From Conoideocrella luteorostrata (taxonomy: Eukaryota > Ascomycota > Sordariomycetes > Hypocreales > Clavicipitaceae), in the NCBI GenBank assembly GCA_032433595.1, contig JASWJB010000068.1, positions 62,001-126,000 on the forward strand: a stretch of 64,000 bases of DNA, read 5' to 3'. Both the position numbers and the translations under genes were made by a program. Under the pieces are notes generated by a model. The model made no database searches and was not told where the DNA came from. It saw only the letters and a program-made list of their open reading frames with translations. Numbering within the stretch: position 1 is the first letter of the stretch; each line of letters opens with the position of its first letter. Shown piece after piece: positions 47,601 through 58,425 of the stretch.

Positions 47601-49687
47601 ATGCATAGACAAATTGTACTAGCTTTATCTGGCGCGCAGCTGGGCTTTGCGCACGTCCAACGATCTCAGATAACCGATGGCCCCAGGAATCTGGTGAGAC
47701 GTGATTCTGCCAATATTGAGATTCACCAGATTTACGGGGCCCCAATCGGTGTAGACACCCATTATCTTGCGCGGGTGGGCACTTCAATAAAGGTAAACCA
47801 CCTTCTCGTCTTCTCGAATATGCGCTGCTTTCGCATGACAATGGGCCAACCATCGATACCTTAATAGTGGATCGGTCACAACAACGACTACCTCACGGAA
47901 GTGCCAGAAACCACCACCATAAACGGTGTCAAGACAACGATGGAAGTCAAGCAACAGCTTCTTGTCGTCACTGCGACCGCAGCGGCGGAAGGGGTTGCCG
48001 CCGGTGACGTGTCGCTGCTTATTACCGAGTCGATGCAGCGCGAGCTGCAAACCTTGGTCAAGGCAGCTGCTGCATCTTGCGGTGCGCCGGCTAGGAAGAG
48101 TAAACGTGACGGTAAGCTTTGCCGTCCGACATGCTGCAAAACAATTTTCGACTTTCTGCCCGGTCAAGAAGGGGGTAAGGACAAGACAGAACAAGCAAAA
48201 AGAAAGCTAACTCTTGTTCTTCTTGTCTCTTAGGTATGAGCTGCATGATCAATGCGTTTCAGACAGCGGCCCATAACGACCACGCTCTCGCCGCTATGAA
48301 TCCGGCAGAATGGGGCGATTTCTTGCTCGAACCTGCTCGCAACGCACCCCAGATTCTCACGGCCGCCTTCCAGGTTCTGAAGACGCAGGCTGAGAGGAAC
48401 AAGTTCGCAGTCATGGTGGCTGCGGCCAGCGTGTCAGGGGCCTGGGTGGCGGGCCAGGTGGCAGAACCCGCCGGCGAAGTGGCCTACAAATACGTCTTTG
48501 ATAACGGTTTGTTTGGGAGTTCACAGGACCACCCGGGTCCAGATCAAAAGACCGTGACGACGAAGCCAACTGCAATTTCAACGGCGTCTGCGTGTAATCC
48601 TACAGGTACTATTGACGAAAACTCTGTAGGTCATCTTTTCGGTTGACGTTGGTCCCTCCGTGAACTCTTCTCGGCTAATTGACCCCAAAGCCAGCTTGTG
48701 ATGACAAGGATTGCAAGGGAGACGACAAGAACGTCTGCGCGGCAGAGGTGAGTCAACCCTTGTGGTGCATGTTTAGCTGGTGTCTAACATGCTCCATATC
48801 CAGGGCAAGTTCAAGGGTTGTCCCTGTGCCCATTTGACCGAAGAAATGATCGGAGATCCTTTTTACAAAGACTTTTACAATGAATGGGGCAACGTGCAGC
48901 AGAAGATTCTCAAGGAACTCAAGGACGGGCTGCCCGAGATTATTCCCCCTCAATGTTTTAAAAATTCGCTCGGCAACGCATTTGATGGCAAACCGTTGGC
49001 TGAACCTTCGGGATACTGCGTTTGTTCAAGCGCAAAGAGTGGAGGAAGTGGCATGACCACTGGCCTTTACTCTACCATGTCGGGGACCGGCAGCTCTGTA
49101 TGCGCATACTCAACCATGCCAACGAAGCCCATTAGCCTTAGCAAGAAGCCTATCAAGACCGGAGTTCCTGTTACTTCGTGCAGGGTGGAGTCAAGGTAAG
49201 CGAGCCTTATATCGGCTTCATAGACGAGGTGTGAAGACCTTTTCGAACTGACTTGTCTGCGTCATTCTATAGTTACAGTTTGTCTCCCTATTGCACGTGT
49301 AATGATGATGCGATCCATGGGCATATCACCACGACATGGCTGGGCAAGGTGACCACGGTCTGCCCCGATGCAAAGGCTACCTTGACGAGCACCACCAGAA
49401 AAATGACGCCAACCCATTCCTCTTCGCCGTGGCCAGTACAGTTTTTAAAATGTTCCAATGACAAAGGCTGGAACTGGTATCTCGTTCTGCTTAAAGGAGG
49501 GCCGGCTTCGCTAAAACAATATCTTGTGGACAAATTAGGTGGCAATAACGTTTTGGTTTACAATAGGAATGATCTGTCTGTTCCTGATATGCAGGGATAC
49601 GATTTTGTGGTTTCTATAGCTATTAAATCTGCATCCGCGACGGGTTTTACTAACCTCTATCCCGATTTCCGTGGCAAGAGTTGTTAG
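47601..49687 (+). CDS. Secreted cysteine-rich protein of unknown family
   Basis: Six exons (47601-47792, 47868-48111, 48234-48605, 48695-48747, 48804-49195, 49273-49687) give 555 residues; all joins are in frame. The N-terminus MHRQIVLALSGAQLGFAHVQ reads as a short signal peptide, with a KR-type site near residue 145 (RKSKRD). An Ala-rich helical part follows (VMVAAASVSGAWVAGQVAEP). After a Thr/Pro-rich linker comes a cysteine cluster, CDDKDCKGDDKNVC and then GCPC. A second cysteine-bearing half ends at Cys555 and contains GWNWYLVLLKGG. I do not recognise the family. It could be a lineage-specific secreted or effector-like protein. The 53-nt fourth exon was placed by phase (CAG|GT donor, GCCAG acceptor) and is the least certain. 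Confidence 0.7.
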
Positions 49688-52600
49688 GATAATTTATGGC
49701 CGTCTATAACCATATAGTAATGTTGAAGAAATAAACAATTGTATGACTTTCACAACTCAACAAGTATAACAGACGTTAATTATTCGCTTCATAACAGTAC
49801 TATAAGCCGCAAGGACAGGCTGCCCTTTTTCCTTGTCGATGTAGATTTTGGTAATGTGTGGGCGGAAAACGCACCATGAGCGTGGCTGCCGCGAGGTGTA
49901 GGGGGTGTAGGAAACATTTGTATATTTATTTATAGCTAAGAACAACTACTTTGTCTTACAGAGAGGCAATATAGCTGTTGGAACGCCGCCAAGCAGCATC
50001 AAGCCCGTCACGTGGCCACCTTCAAGCCACGATATTTATACGGCGATATCGTGACTTCCACCTTGACTTCTTTTCTTCTTCTTAGATAGACCCGACCATT
50101 TTATTCAATATATTGTATTTTGATGCATTTGATCTAGATCGAATTGCACAGCACCCCTGTGCAACCCACAATAGCTTTTACATACGCTTTTGTATGCACT
50201 TTATAGATAAATGGAATTCTTTTTTTTTTTTGCCTAACCTACGAATTATAGCTTTATTGGTTAACATCTGACTCTGCTTGCAATGCCTGGCTATAGATTG
50301 CTTATTGTTTTAAACGCCCTGACCCTGTCTACATAGTAAGACTTAGTATAGACTACGCTCTTGTTTTCGCTCCCGATTTCGCTAACACCGCACGCCACGC
50401 CATGTGTAATTAAAGTTAAAGTTAACGGAGCATTTGAGCATTTGACTCAAGCTATTTAGTTTCTATAGTTATATATAATTCACTTAAATTAATTTATTTA
50501 AGCAGCAGCGGAATTATTCTCTTTTAGGGTTATTGTTTGCTAGCTTTCCCCCGACAGAGTAAAAATTGTCGTTAGCTTCTTAGACTTAGCCACAATTAAT
50601 CGATAGCTCATATGCACGCTGCAACATTTAAGTTTCTTAGACTACTGCCTAAAATCCGACGAGCAGGCTAACCTTGCTTGTCGATTAATCTGGCATCATT
50701 TTCTTAGGCCAAGCCTTTAGGTGTTTGCCATAAAGGACTGTGGGAGATTGTTATTATTATTAGCCAATGCACAGTCTATTTTGGTTTGGCTCGGATTGTA
50801 AAATAGCCTCGTACGCCTTCGCTAACGTTAGGTTATTTCTGTTAATAGTGTCATAAGCGTTGGTCTATAATCGGCCTGGCAGGCTCGGGAAAATAATCGT
50901 AGTGGCAAAAGGATTCCCGAAGGTAGTGGATGCCCGCGCGGTGTGGTCTCCTGAGATGTTGGATTCGTGATTCGTGACTGTTCTGTAGTAGCGGCCAGAG
51001 TCGCTGTCGGCACTTGATTACCAGCATTGGCAATTGTGGTTCGAGCCTTCAGCTCGTGTGAGACAGGAGGCAGTGGAGCATTCGCGGTCGTCTTCGATTG
51101 CGAAGGTGGCGTGACGCCGTTATGATAGCCGTCTTTTCCACGAACCCGGCGGACCATCCTCTTCAGAAAGGTAGAAAGCCATGGAACGGACCAGCTTGCT
51201 ACCGCTCTTCATTTTATCGACTAAATCCAGCGCCACAAGTACCAAAAATGCTTTCCAAAAACGCTTGATAAAGTGGGGCGTGGCACGAGTAGTGGGATGT
51301 TATTGGGCTGGCGTAATATTCTAGTATAGTTGGCCGGGCGCGGAAGTCGAATCACCCCATACATACATAGTCAACTGAGTTACTCCGTAAGTGTATTGGA
51401 TAAGACAAATATACTTTAACCTATAATTTTTCTCGCCCCACTACTTGTCCTGCCCTGTGGTGTTTCTTAGATTGACATGAGCTTGCAAGGCGAAATGGCA
51501 GGAACAAGTGAGACAGAACTTAATACCACGAGCCTACCCGCATCTCTTTTATCTTCAATTTAGTATTCTCATAATATAGTGGTAGCTCCGTTTTGTTAAT
51601 CCAAGCAAGTCCCGTCACAATGTGCATCTGCTTTTTCTACTGCTTATATGTGAAATTTGAGATCAAAGATCCGAGATCCGATATTTACGTTTGCTTACTG
51701 TCTTGTAGCGAATACGCTTCTGCTGTGTAACTGCGGAAACAAGCTTAAACCTACACCGCTACACAGAGGCAGGTTTAGTTTTAGACGTATGTCTACGTGC
51801 ACGCTATAATCATGCCATAACTTCCACACATGACAAATACATTAATATAGTCTGACGTCTGTATTAATATGCTGTAGTTTGAAGAGAGAGAAGAAGGTGC
51901 TGGATCAGCAGCCAAGAGGGTCGTCCTACTATTGTCAAAGCTTAGAGTCAGGGTCCTCGAAATAGGTTTTATGTCTAGCAACGTTCCTCGCGCTGGTGGA
52001 TCCATCAATATGTCGAAACCCAAACTCAAGTTTATTGCAGATGGGCGAATGCTTCAGGTTTTAAATAGCATCGCACCGACTTTCTGTAATACTCACTTGT
52101 CCCACAAATCCCCATGCCTTCTTGTTGAAAAGAAGGCAGTCGTTCAAGTTAAGTTTTGCCGCAATGTTGATGCATAATAAGCGGGCTGCACATGATTTGA
52201 TCAGAGAGGATGCGAGGAGCCATCTTGTAGATTACTCAGAAAAAAGTCTACCACGTTTGGGTCTACCTGATAGACAAGACTTCGCTGTGAGCCAGCGAAA
52301 TATCGGACGGTATATGAGTGTCCAAAGCATTCAGAGTGCTTGATGGATAGATTGTCAATCTAGATCCCATCAGGTCGAGGCCGGAGACCATCCAATTGAG
52401 AGAGCAGATAGTACATCGCAGGGAGGCAATCAATGCAAGTCGTCGACGTGGCCACATTGCGGTAGGTGCTACGATTACAGCTGATGCTTATTTTCCATCA
52501 CGAAGGTTTCCATCCCACGAATTTGTCAGGGCCGAATCCCGTAGGCAGATCAGAATAAGCAAGCGCTGGCACGACTTGAGCAAGAAGAGTTCGCCGTATA

Positions 52601-52865
52601 CCTTTTATAACCCGAGCCTCTAGCTCGAGTCTATAACACTATAGTTTAAAAGACTTCGCTTTAGGCTTTAGCTAAGGCGAAGCTATATTTAACCGTATTA
52701 ATATAGGTTAAGCTAAGAATAGCATGTTATTACAGATTAAATGTAAGCAAACTATTCTTTAAGACTTATAAAAAATATAGGGGCTAGTAATTAATAAAAT
52801 TACAATAAAATATTAAACTTCACCTTGGAAATTGAAACTATGTGCCTGTCCTTATAGGCATCTCC
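49688..52865. other. 3.2-kb AT-rich gap without a recognisable gene
   Basis: A+T is raised, with a T-run at 50219-50231. One TACTCCGTA is at 51381-51389. Minus-strand frame 50828-51157 and plus-strand frames 52122-52343 and 52396-52623 read partly protein-like, but no motif or splice pattern supports a gene. The stretch may hold very old transposon remnants. Confidence 0.4.
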
Positions 52866-53221
52866 TGTTACATGCTAAGATAGCTATAGCTAGCACAGGA
52901 CACTTGGGTCACTCGTGACAGACTCGACACATAAAAGGTCGACTCCAGCCTGCCAGTAGATAGATTCAACAACAATCTAACAACTATCTTACATCTCAGA
53001 ATTATACCTTGTGACTAATTATATGTTCACCTATGCCCCTACAGCTATTCTTTAGTATACCCTAGTTCGACTATATACGTGCAGAATCTAGCATCCCACT
53101 AGACGAACCAAGCACGTAACATTACACTTATCTATGCCTTTATAACCCTTTCTTACACATCCTAATTCGATAACTCACGTACAGAATCTAGCATCTCACT
53201 AGACGAATCTACCACGTAACA
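52866..53221 (+). repeat. Solo-LTR-like repeat with duplicated right end
   Basis: It starts TGTTACATGCTAAGATAGCT. A first right end AGCACGTAACA falls at 53121 and a second ACCACGTAACA at 53221. The final about 100 bp are therefore present twice in tandem (both units contain ACGTRCAGAATCTAGCATC, a CACTAGACGAA block and CACGTAACA). TGTTAC and GTAACA are perfect inverted ends, as in LTRs. CACATAAAAGGTCG inside may be the LTR TATA element. I see no matching 5-bp target duplication beside either end. Confidence 0.6.
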
Positions 53222-55347
53222 GTCAACTTGCTTTAAGAAAAAAAGGCACGCGTTCTATTTACTTTCTAAGTAGCTAATTCTCATATAAAAACGGCAGCCA
53301 AGGATTACTAATATCTTCCCTTAGGGCAAGATTTCAATCTGTGTTGCTGCTACCCTTATGTGGTCTTAAAGACACAAACAAAGCAGAAAGTACCATACTA
53401 TTTCTCGCATCACATTTAACAACTAAGGCTGGCGGAGCTGGAATTTTGGCATTACACAAAGCCTATGTTTTGAAATCAACCTTCCGCTCGCGTCTATACA
53501 AACATGTGGCGTGCATGCACTTAGCATGCAGCACGCATCCCCAAGTAGAGGAAAAGGGTGAAAGAATGCCCCTTATAAGGATCGCATCCGTCGTAGAAGA
53601 AATATTGGTGGGGACGAGAGACAGTGTTCTTCTATCCATTTAAGCTTGTAGATATCATAATCAAAGCTTTTTTGCGGACGCCCAACGGCTAGTCTATGAC
53701 AGCCTATACTAATAACGCAGTTTCATTAGGCGTAAACACAAACGCTCCGTAAAATGACGCCAGATAACGCAATTAGATAAGGGGCAAGTATAAACGCCAC
53801 ATAAGTTTATCTTAGATAACACGGTCAAGTAAGGAGCAAGTATCAGCGACACATAGTTCTATCTTGGATAATACGGTTCATTAAGACGCAGATGTAAACG
53901 CCACGTAAATTGTGTCTCGGATAGCGCGGGTCAAAAAAAGCGTAAGCGTACTCCGTAGAGCCACAGTATTTCATCCAAGCCCTAGAGAGGTGTAGGGATA
54001 TCAAACTTGCCTATTAATTCAGAATAGCTGTGGTGCTGCTTAGGATACCTCACTAGGTGGCTGCTTATGCCAAGGCAGCAACAGCCAAGTAATCTTTCCG
54101 AGAAGGGGAAATTCCCCATTATTCAGCGTGAAAACGTACAACATTAACGATGATAAAAATATTTACTGGAATAATTACTTCTAGAATGGCCTTCCGAAAA
54201 CACCAACTTGGAACCAAATGAAAAACGATTTAACTTAGTGAGAAGAGAAGAAAATGTATTCTGGTGTAGTCACGCCCTCTTTGACGGCAGCTAGCGGACT
54301 GTCAAAAGTGTACTCAGTTCAGTTGCCACAGACATCGCTTCGTTCAGTACCCATAAACAGGGATAATATTAGAAATTGATCGCTTTATTGAACCAGGATG
54401 ACGGCAAGGCAATTTAGACAGTTTGCATATTTCACATCCAGAAGTCATGTCTGTGTCCGGTTGGGGTGCCTCTCCGACGTGAAATCACGTCGCGGTGTCC
54501 GTACGGAATAAGCGCCTTGCCCCGCGAGTGGAGCTCACGACGGCTAACGGCTACACTCGAAGAGCAACGGCGGGGACTTCTGACGATAGTCAAGTCGTTA
54601 ATATCTTCAATCCCAAATGATGAACTATGCTGATGACCTCGGAAACATACCGGGAAGGATGCTATCGCGCGCTAGCCCAAGTCGCTCGCAGGGTAGGATG
54701 CCGTGATGCCGCGAGATTCTAACTACAATCCGCAGCTAAACCTGTTGAGCCTGACCTTTGGCAAGTTGCCCCCAATTTCGGCCGTTTGTTCGGGTTACGG
54801 CACTTGTCTTACTAGCTAGCCGGCTTGACTCCGCTAGGTAATGGCACCTACAGTACGACTTGCACTGCACCATGGGCAAAAAGATCAACATGTACGGAGT
54901 ACTGTCGGCGATTTCTAGTCGTTCGCGTGGATGCCTTTCATTGGTATACCACTGCAGCAGTGCAACCTTAGGGCCGGAACAAAAAGCGGATAGTGATGGC
55001 TGTGCACGCAGATACGCAGCTATCCCTATTGGTTTGCTGCAGGAAACGCCTGCGCCGATAAGGGAAAAGTAACATGTCAAAGATCTGCTCCATTGTCCTA
55101 AACCAACCGAGGCGTCAATAGCCAGTTGGCGTTCGCATGGGGAGTGAATCCCGCGGCAGGCAAAGCCCGTCAGCCTTGTTGCTCAGCTAAACGTTTTTTG
55201 GCCCTGCCGTGAGATAGCCCACATAAAAAGAAAAGAAAAAGAAAGCACGACAAGGAAGCGGATCGACGTGGTCTTTCTCTCTCTCGCTCGTCTTCTATCA
55301 TTTACCAGCTCTCACTGCCAGAAGCAACGAACGCGACCGGAAGAGAC
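53222..55347. other. Gap upstream of the Zn2Cys6 regulator
   Basis: This 2.1-kb stretch holds the 52-bp minisatellite listed separately and two 9-mer copies (53949-53957, and 54893-54901 as the complement). The plus-strand frame 53341-53643 has no motif. The last about 150 bp contain an A-rich and CT-rich tract just upstream of the regulator ATG, typical of fungal promoters. Confidence 0.5.
53712..53949. repeat. Minisatellite, 52-bp period, about 4.5 units
   Basis: Units start at 53712, 53764, 53816, 53868 and 53921 with ATAACGC-, ATAACACG-, ATAATACG- and ATAGCGCG-like words. Each carries an AAACGCC or AGCGACAC block and a TTATCTTAG or TTCTATCTTGG-type end. The spacing is 52, 52, 52 and 53. 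Units have diverged, mainly by transitions. Confidence 0.7.
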
Positions 55348-57518
55348 ATGTCCTCCGCGCCCCCCGAGCAGTCCTCTGAACCTCCGGATCCCCGTGTCAA
55401 CGGCTCCAGACGGCACGCGACAGCAGAAGGCGACGGTCAACCCCAGCCGCAGTACGGCACTGCTTGCGTGCGATGCCGCGCGAAGAAGCTCAAGTGTGAT
55501 AGCCAGCGCCCTCGTTGCGGCACATGCACTGGTTCCAATGCAGTCTGTGAGGTGGCAGCACCACAAGTCCAACGCGGGCCTAAAAAAGGTTATCTGAAGA
55601 CGCTGCAGAACAAGATTGGTATGTGATGGCTTCTGTCCCACCCCTCCAGAAGACCAAGAGATTCCCGTTGCGTGAGCGGAAACAGAAAAATTAAAAAGGC
55701 ATGCTCACTCTGTGCTAGCAACACTGGAGAAACAGCTCGCTGAGGCACAGGGCGCGATGCTCCCCGTGCCAGACGCGCCGCCGCCGCAAGCCCATATGCC
55801 GCATCCCCATCCCGAACTCGATTTTCTGTCCATGGACACCATGCTCCCTGACATCCCGGATGACTTCCACTACAACTCGGCCACCGCTTCCGGCTTGGCC
55901 TCGTGCTCGTCTGATCTGTCACTGGACCCACTGCCACTGCCGCATCCCATGTGGGCTGGCTTTGTCTTGACTTCGGCCGGGCCGATCCCTGCCAATCCCT
56001 TCCAGTCGCCTGGTTCTGGCTCCGAGAATAACTCTGGTCTGATCGAAGCAATTGCCCCCTCCCCCGGTGTCACGGAGGAGTCTTTCTATCCAACCAAGTT
56101 ACTGCAGTCCGATCTGTATGTGTGGCGTAGTTTGTCCATTACTCCCCAAGCCGACAATTAGTAATACCTAACCAACACCGTCCAGAAACCAGGTATACTT
56201 CGAGAGGACACATCAGTCGGTTCCCATCTTGCAACGTCGGCAGTACTTTTCCTGGGCTCATTCGGCTAGCAAAACCCCGGCGAGAAAATGCCTACAATAT
56301 GCCATGTGGACTTCGGCGGCCTCATTGTCGTCGCACCTGCAGCCGCTGCAGGAATCACTCTACCAGACTACGCAGAGGTTGTTGACCGCCAGCAACGACA
56401 ACCCTGACGCTGCCGCCAGTATCGAGTATGTTCAAGCGCGCATCCTCATGTCTATCCACGACTTCGTCCATCGCAGTCATTGTCAAGGCTGGATCAGCGC
56501 CGGGCAGTGCTTCCGCATTGTCCAACTGATGCGTTTACACCAGCTGGACGACCCTCTGCAGCCCGAAAAGCCCCATGAACACGACGGCTGGATCCATCTT
56601 GAGGAAAAGCGCCGAGCGTTTTGGATGGCATACTGCCTTGATGTCTTGGTTAGCAAACGCGGACAGTGGCCATTAACCTTGCACGAGCACGTGGTACAGT
56701 CTTGTCTTCTGTCCTCGATCCGCAGGCTGGGTTTGAACAGCTAACCAAACGACCCATAACTCATAGCGTGCCACACGACTACCATTATCAGACGACGCCT
56801 TCCAAAACGACGAACCTTGCAAAATTGCATACCTCCACGACTTGTTTGAAGCGCCGGCCGAATTCAGCCCGAGCCCCTTTCTCGAGCTCATCATATTTTG
56901 CACAATATCTCGCAACATTGCATCTCTCAAACGTGTTCATCTCGCTGATAGTGACAAGATCGCGCCTACACCCAGCCTCTTTAGCCATCACGCCAGTCTG
57001 TCGAGCACATTGGAGCAGCGCACCGAGGCGTTACAGACCAACCACTCGCCCTCTCTACATCACTCCGATCCCATACTGTTGTTCACGCGTATGTTTGCCC
57101 ACGCCCTCAACTTGTGCCTGTGTAGCTGCTTGAAAAAGACGCTGTCGAGAGATGCCGAGGACTATCATGAGCAGGTCCTGGCCTGGCAGCATCGCGCTTT
57201 AAAGGCAGTATTTGGCATTGTCGGACTCGCGGAGTCCATAGCATCACTGAGCTACTTTAAGGTATGTGTACTTTTTAGTGATATTATGAGTGCTTTCTGG
57301 GCCAGCAGAGTTCTCTAATGCCAAATTTTTGCGAACAGATGCACCCGTTTACGCCATTACCACTTGGAATCTGTCGTGACTTTCTGAAGAGTGGACAATG
57401 GGTCGATCAATCGACCGAGTCACAAATTCAGGAACTCTCCCATTTGCTATGCGACATGAGCAGCATCAACAACGTGGCTCAAGACTATCTGGCCGAGTGC
57501 GAATCTCAGGCCATGTAG
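55348..57518 (+). CDS. Zn2Cys6 transcription factor, putative cluster regulator
   Basis: This is a binuclear zinc cluster regulator with a fungal_trans domain. Five exons (55348-55618, 55719-56115, 56186-56693, 56767-57261, 57339-57518) give 616 residues. The zinc cluster cysteines are 40, 43, 50, 57, 60 and 67, spacing 2-6-6-2-6. An ATLEKQLAEAQ coiled-coil linker follows after intron 1. The intron 2 join gives SDLNQVYFERTHQSVP, and the intron 3 join gives HEHVRATRLPLSDDAFQND. Both restore standard middle-homology-region blocks and fix the splice sites. It lies 0.9 kb from, and convergent with, the polyketide synthase fragment. It was therefore probably the pathway-specific regulator of that locus. 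No frameshift or stop was seen, so it looks intact. Confidence 0.9.
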
Positions 57519-58425
57519 CTATTATCGTGCGAAAATCAAGCTTTCTGCTTCCGCAATCTTGTCAATTTGTAGGTGACGAAGAGTATTGGGTTATGATGTA
57601 CTTGGGCTCGGGACATTTTCTTCAATTTGCAAAGCACGAGCCAAGAAATTTGCCTGGTAAACTGCCAAGCCGTTTTGCCAGTGCGTTATTATTTTCCCTT
57701 GCTTCTTCTGCTGGCCTAACTGAGACCTGTGATAAATATGCAGATTTTTTGTAATAGTGCTCCGCAGAGGAAGCAGGCTTTGCGCAAGACAACAATATTC
57801 TCTGTCACTTTATTGCCTAGACCCTCGCTTCTGTGATTGAAGTTGGACATAGCTACCACTCTGTGCTGTACGCCGTCATAGACACTTGATCTAGAGATTT
57901 TGACCGCTTTACAAAAGGAACAGGAAGAAATCGGAAATAAACAGTACAAATCTAGCATCAAAACTACAGCGCGAAATAAAGAGATAAAGACAAATTAAAG
58001 AACTAAAGGAAGAGAAAGCCTGCGTCTGGTGCTGCGTTAGAGCGCCGCAACAAAGTACGCTATCTGCAGAAGTGGCTTGCACCCACCACATATGAAGTGT
58101 ATGAACGTGCTATAGCAACACTGCAGGTACTATAGTCGGAAATTTTAGTTTTTTAGTGAATCTTGTATTGTATTATGCCATTTGCCGGTCTCTGTATATA
58201 AGTCTGCGGGTTTGCTGCTGCAGAAAATGAGTAGTGCGGTAACGCTCAAGGTGCCTCCACCGATACACATCATCTGCAACGCAGAATGATTCACAGATTT
58301 TCTATCCCTGTCTACTGATGATAGTAAAATGAGCAAAAGACTCGGTCATTTCTCGTACGAAAACTTGGTGTTACCAGAGAGCTAAATACAGCTTTCCAAT
58401 TTCGCGCGGCGAGAAATCATGATTG
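57519..58425. other. Convergent 3' intergenic
   Basis: This 0.9-kb stretch lies between the regulator and the polyketide synthase fragment. Short frames only; no other gene seen. Confidence 0.5.

Noticed and set aside
50828..51157. 109-codon minus-strand frame, Ser/Thr/Pro-rich
   Set aside because: Reads partly like a disordered protein, but flanking frames carry stops and no exon extends it.
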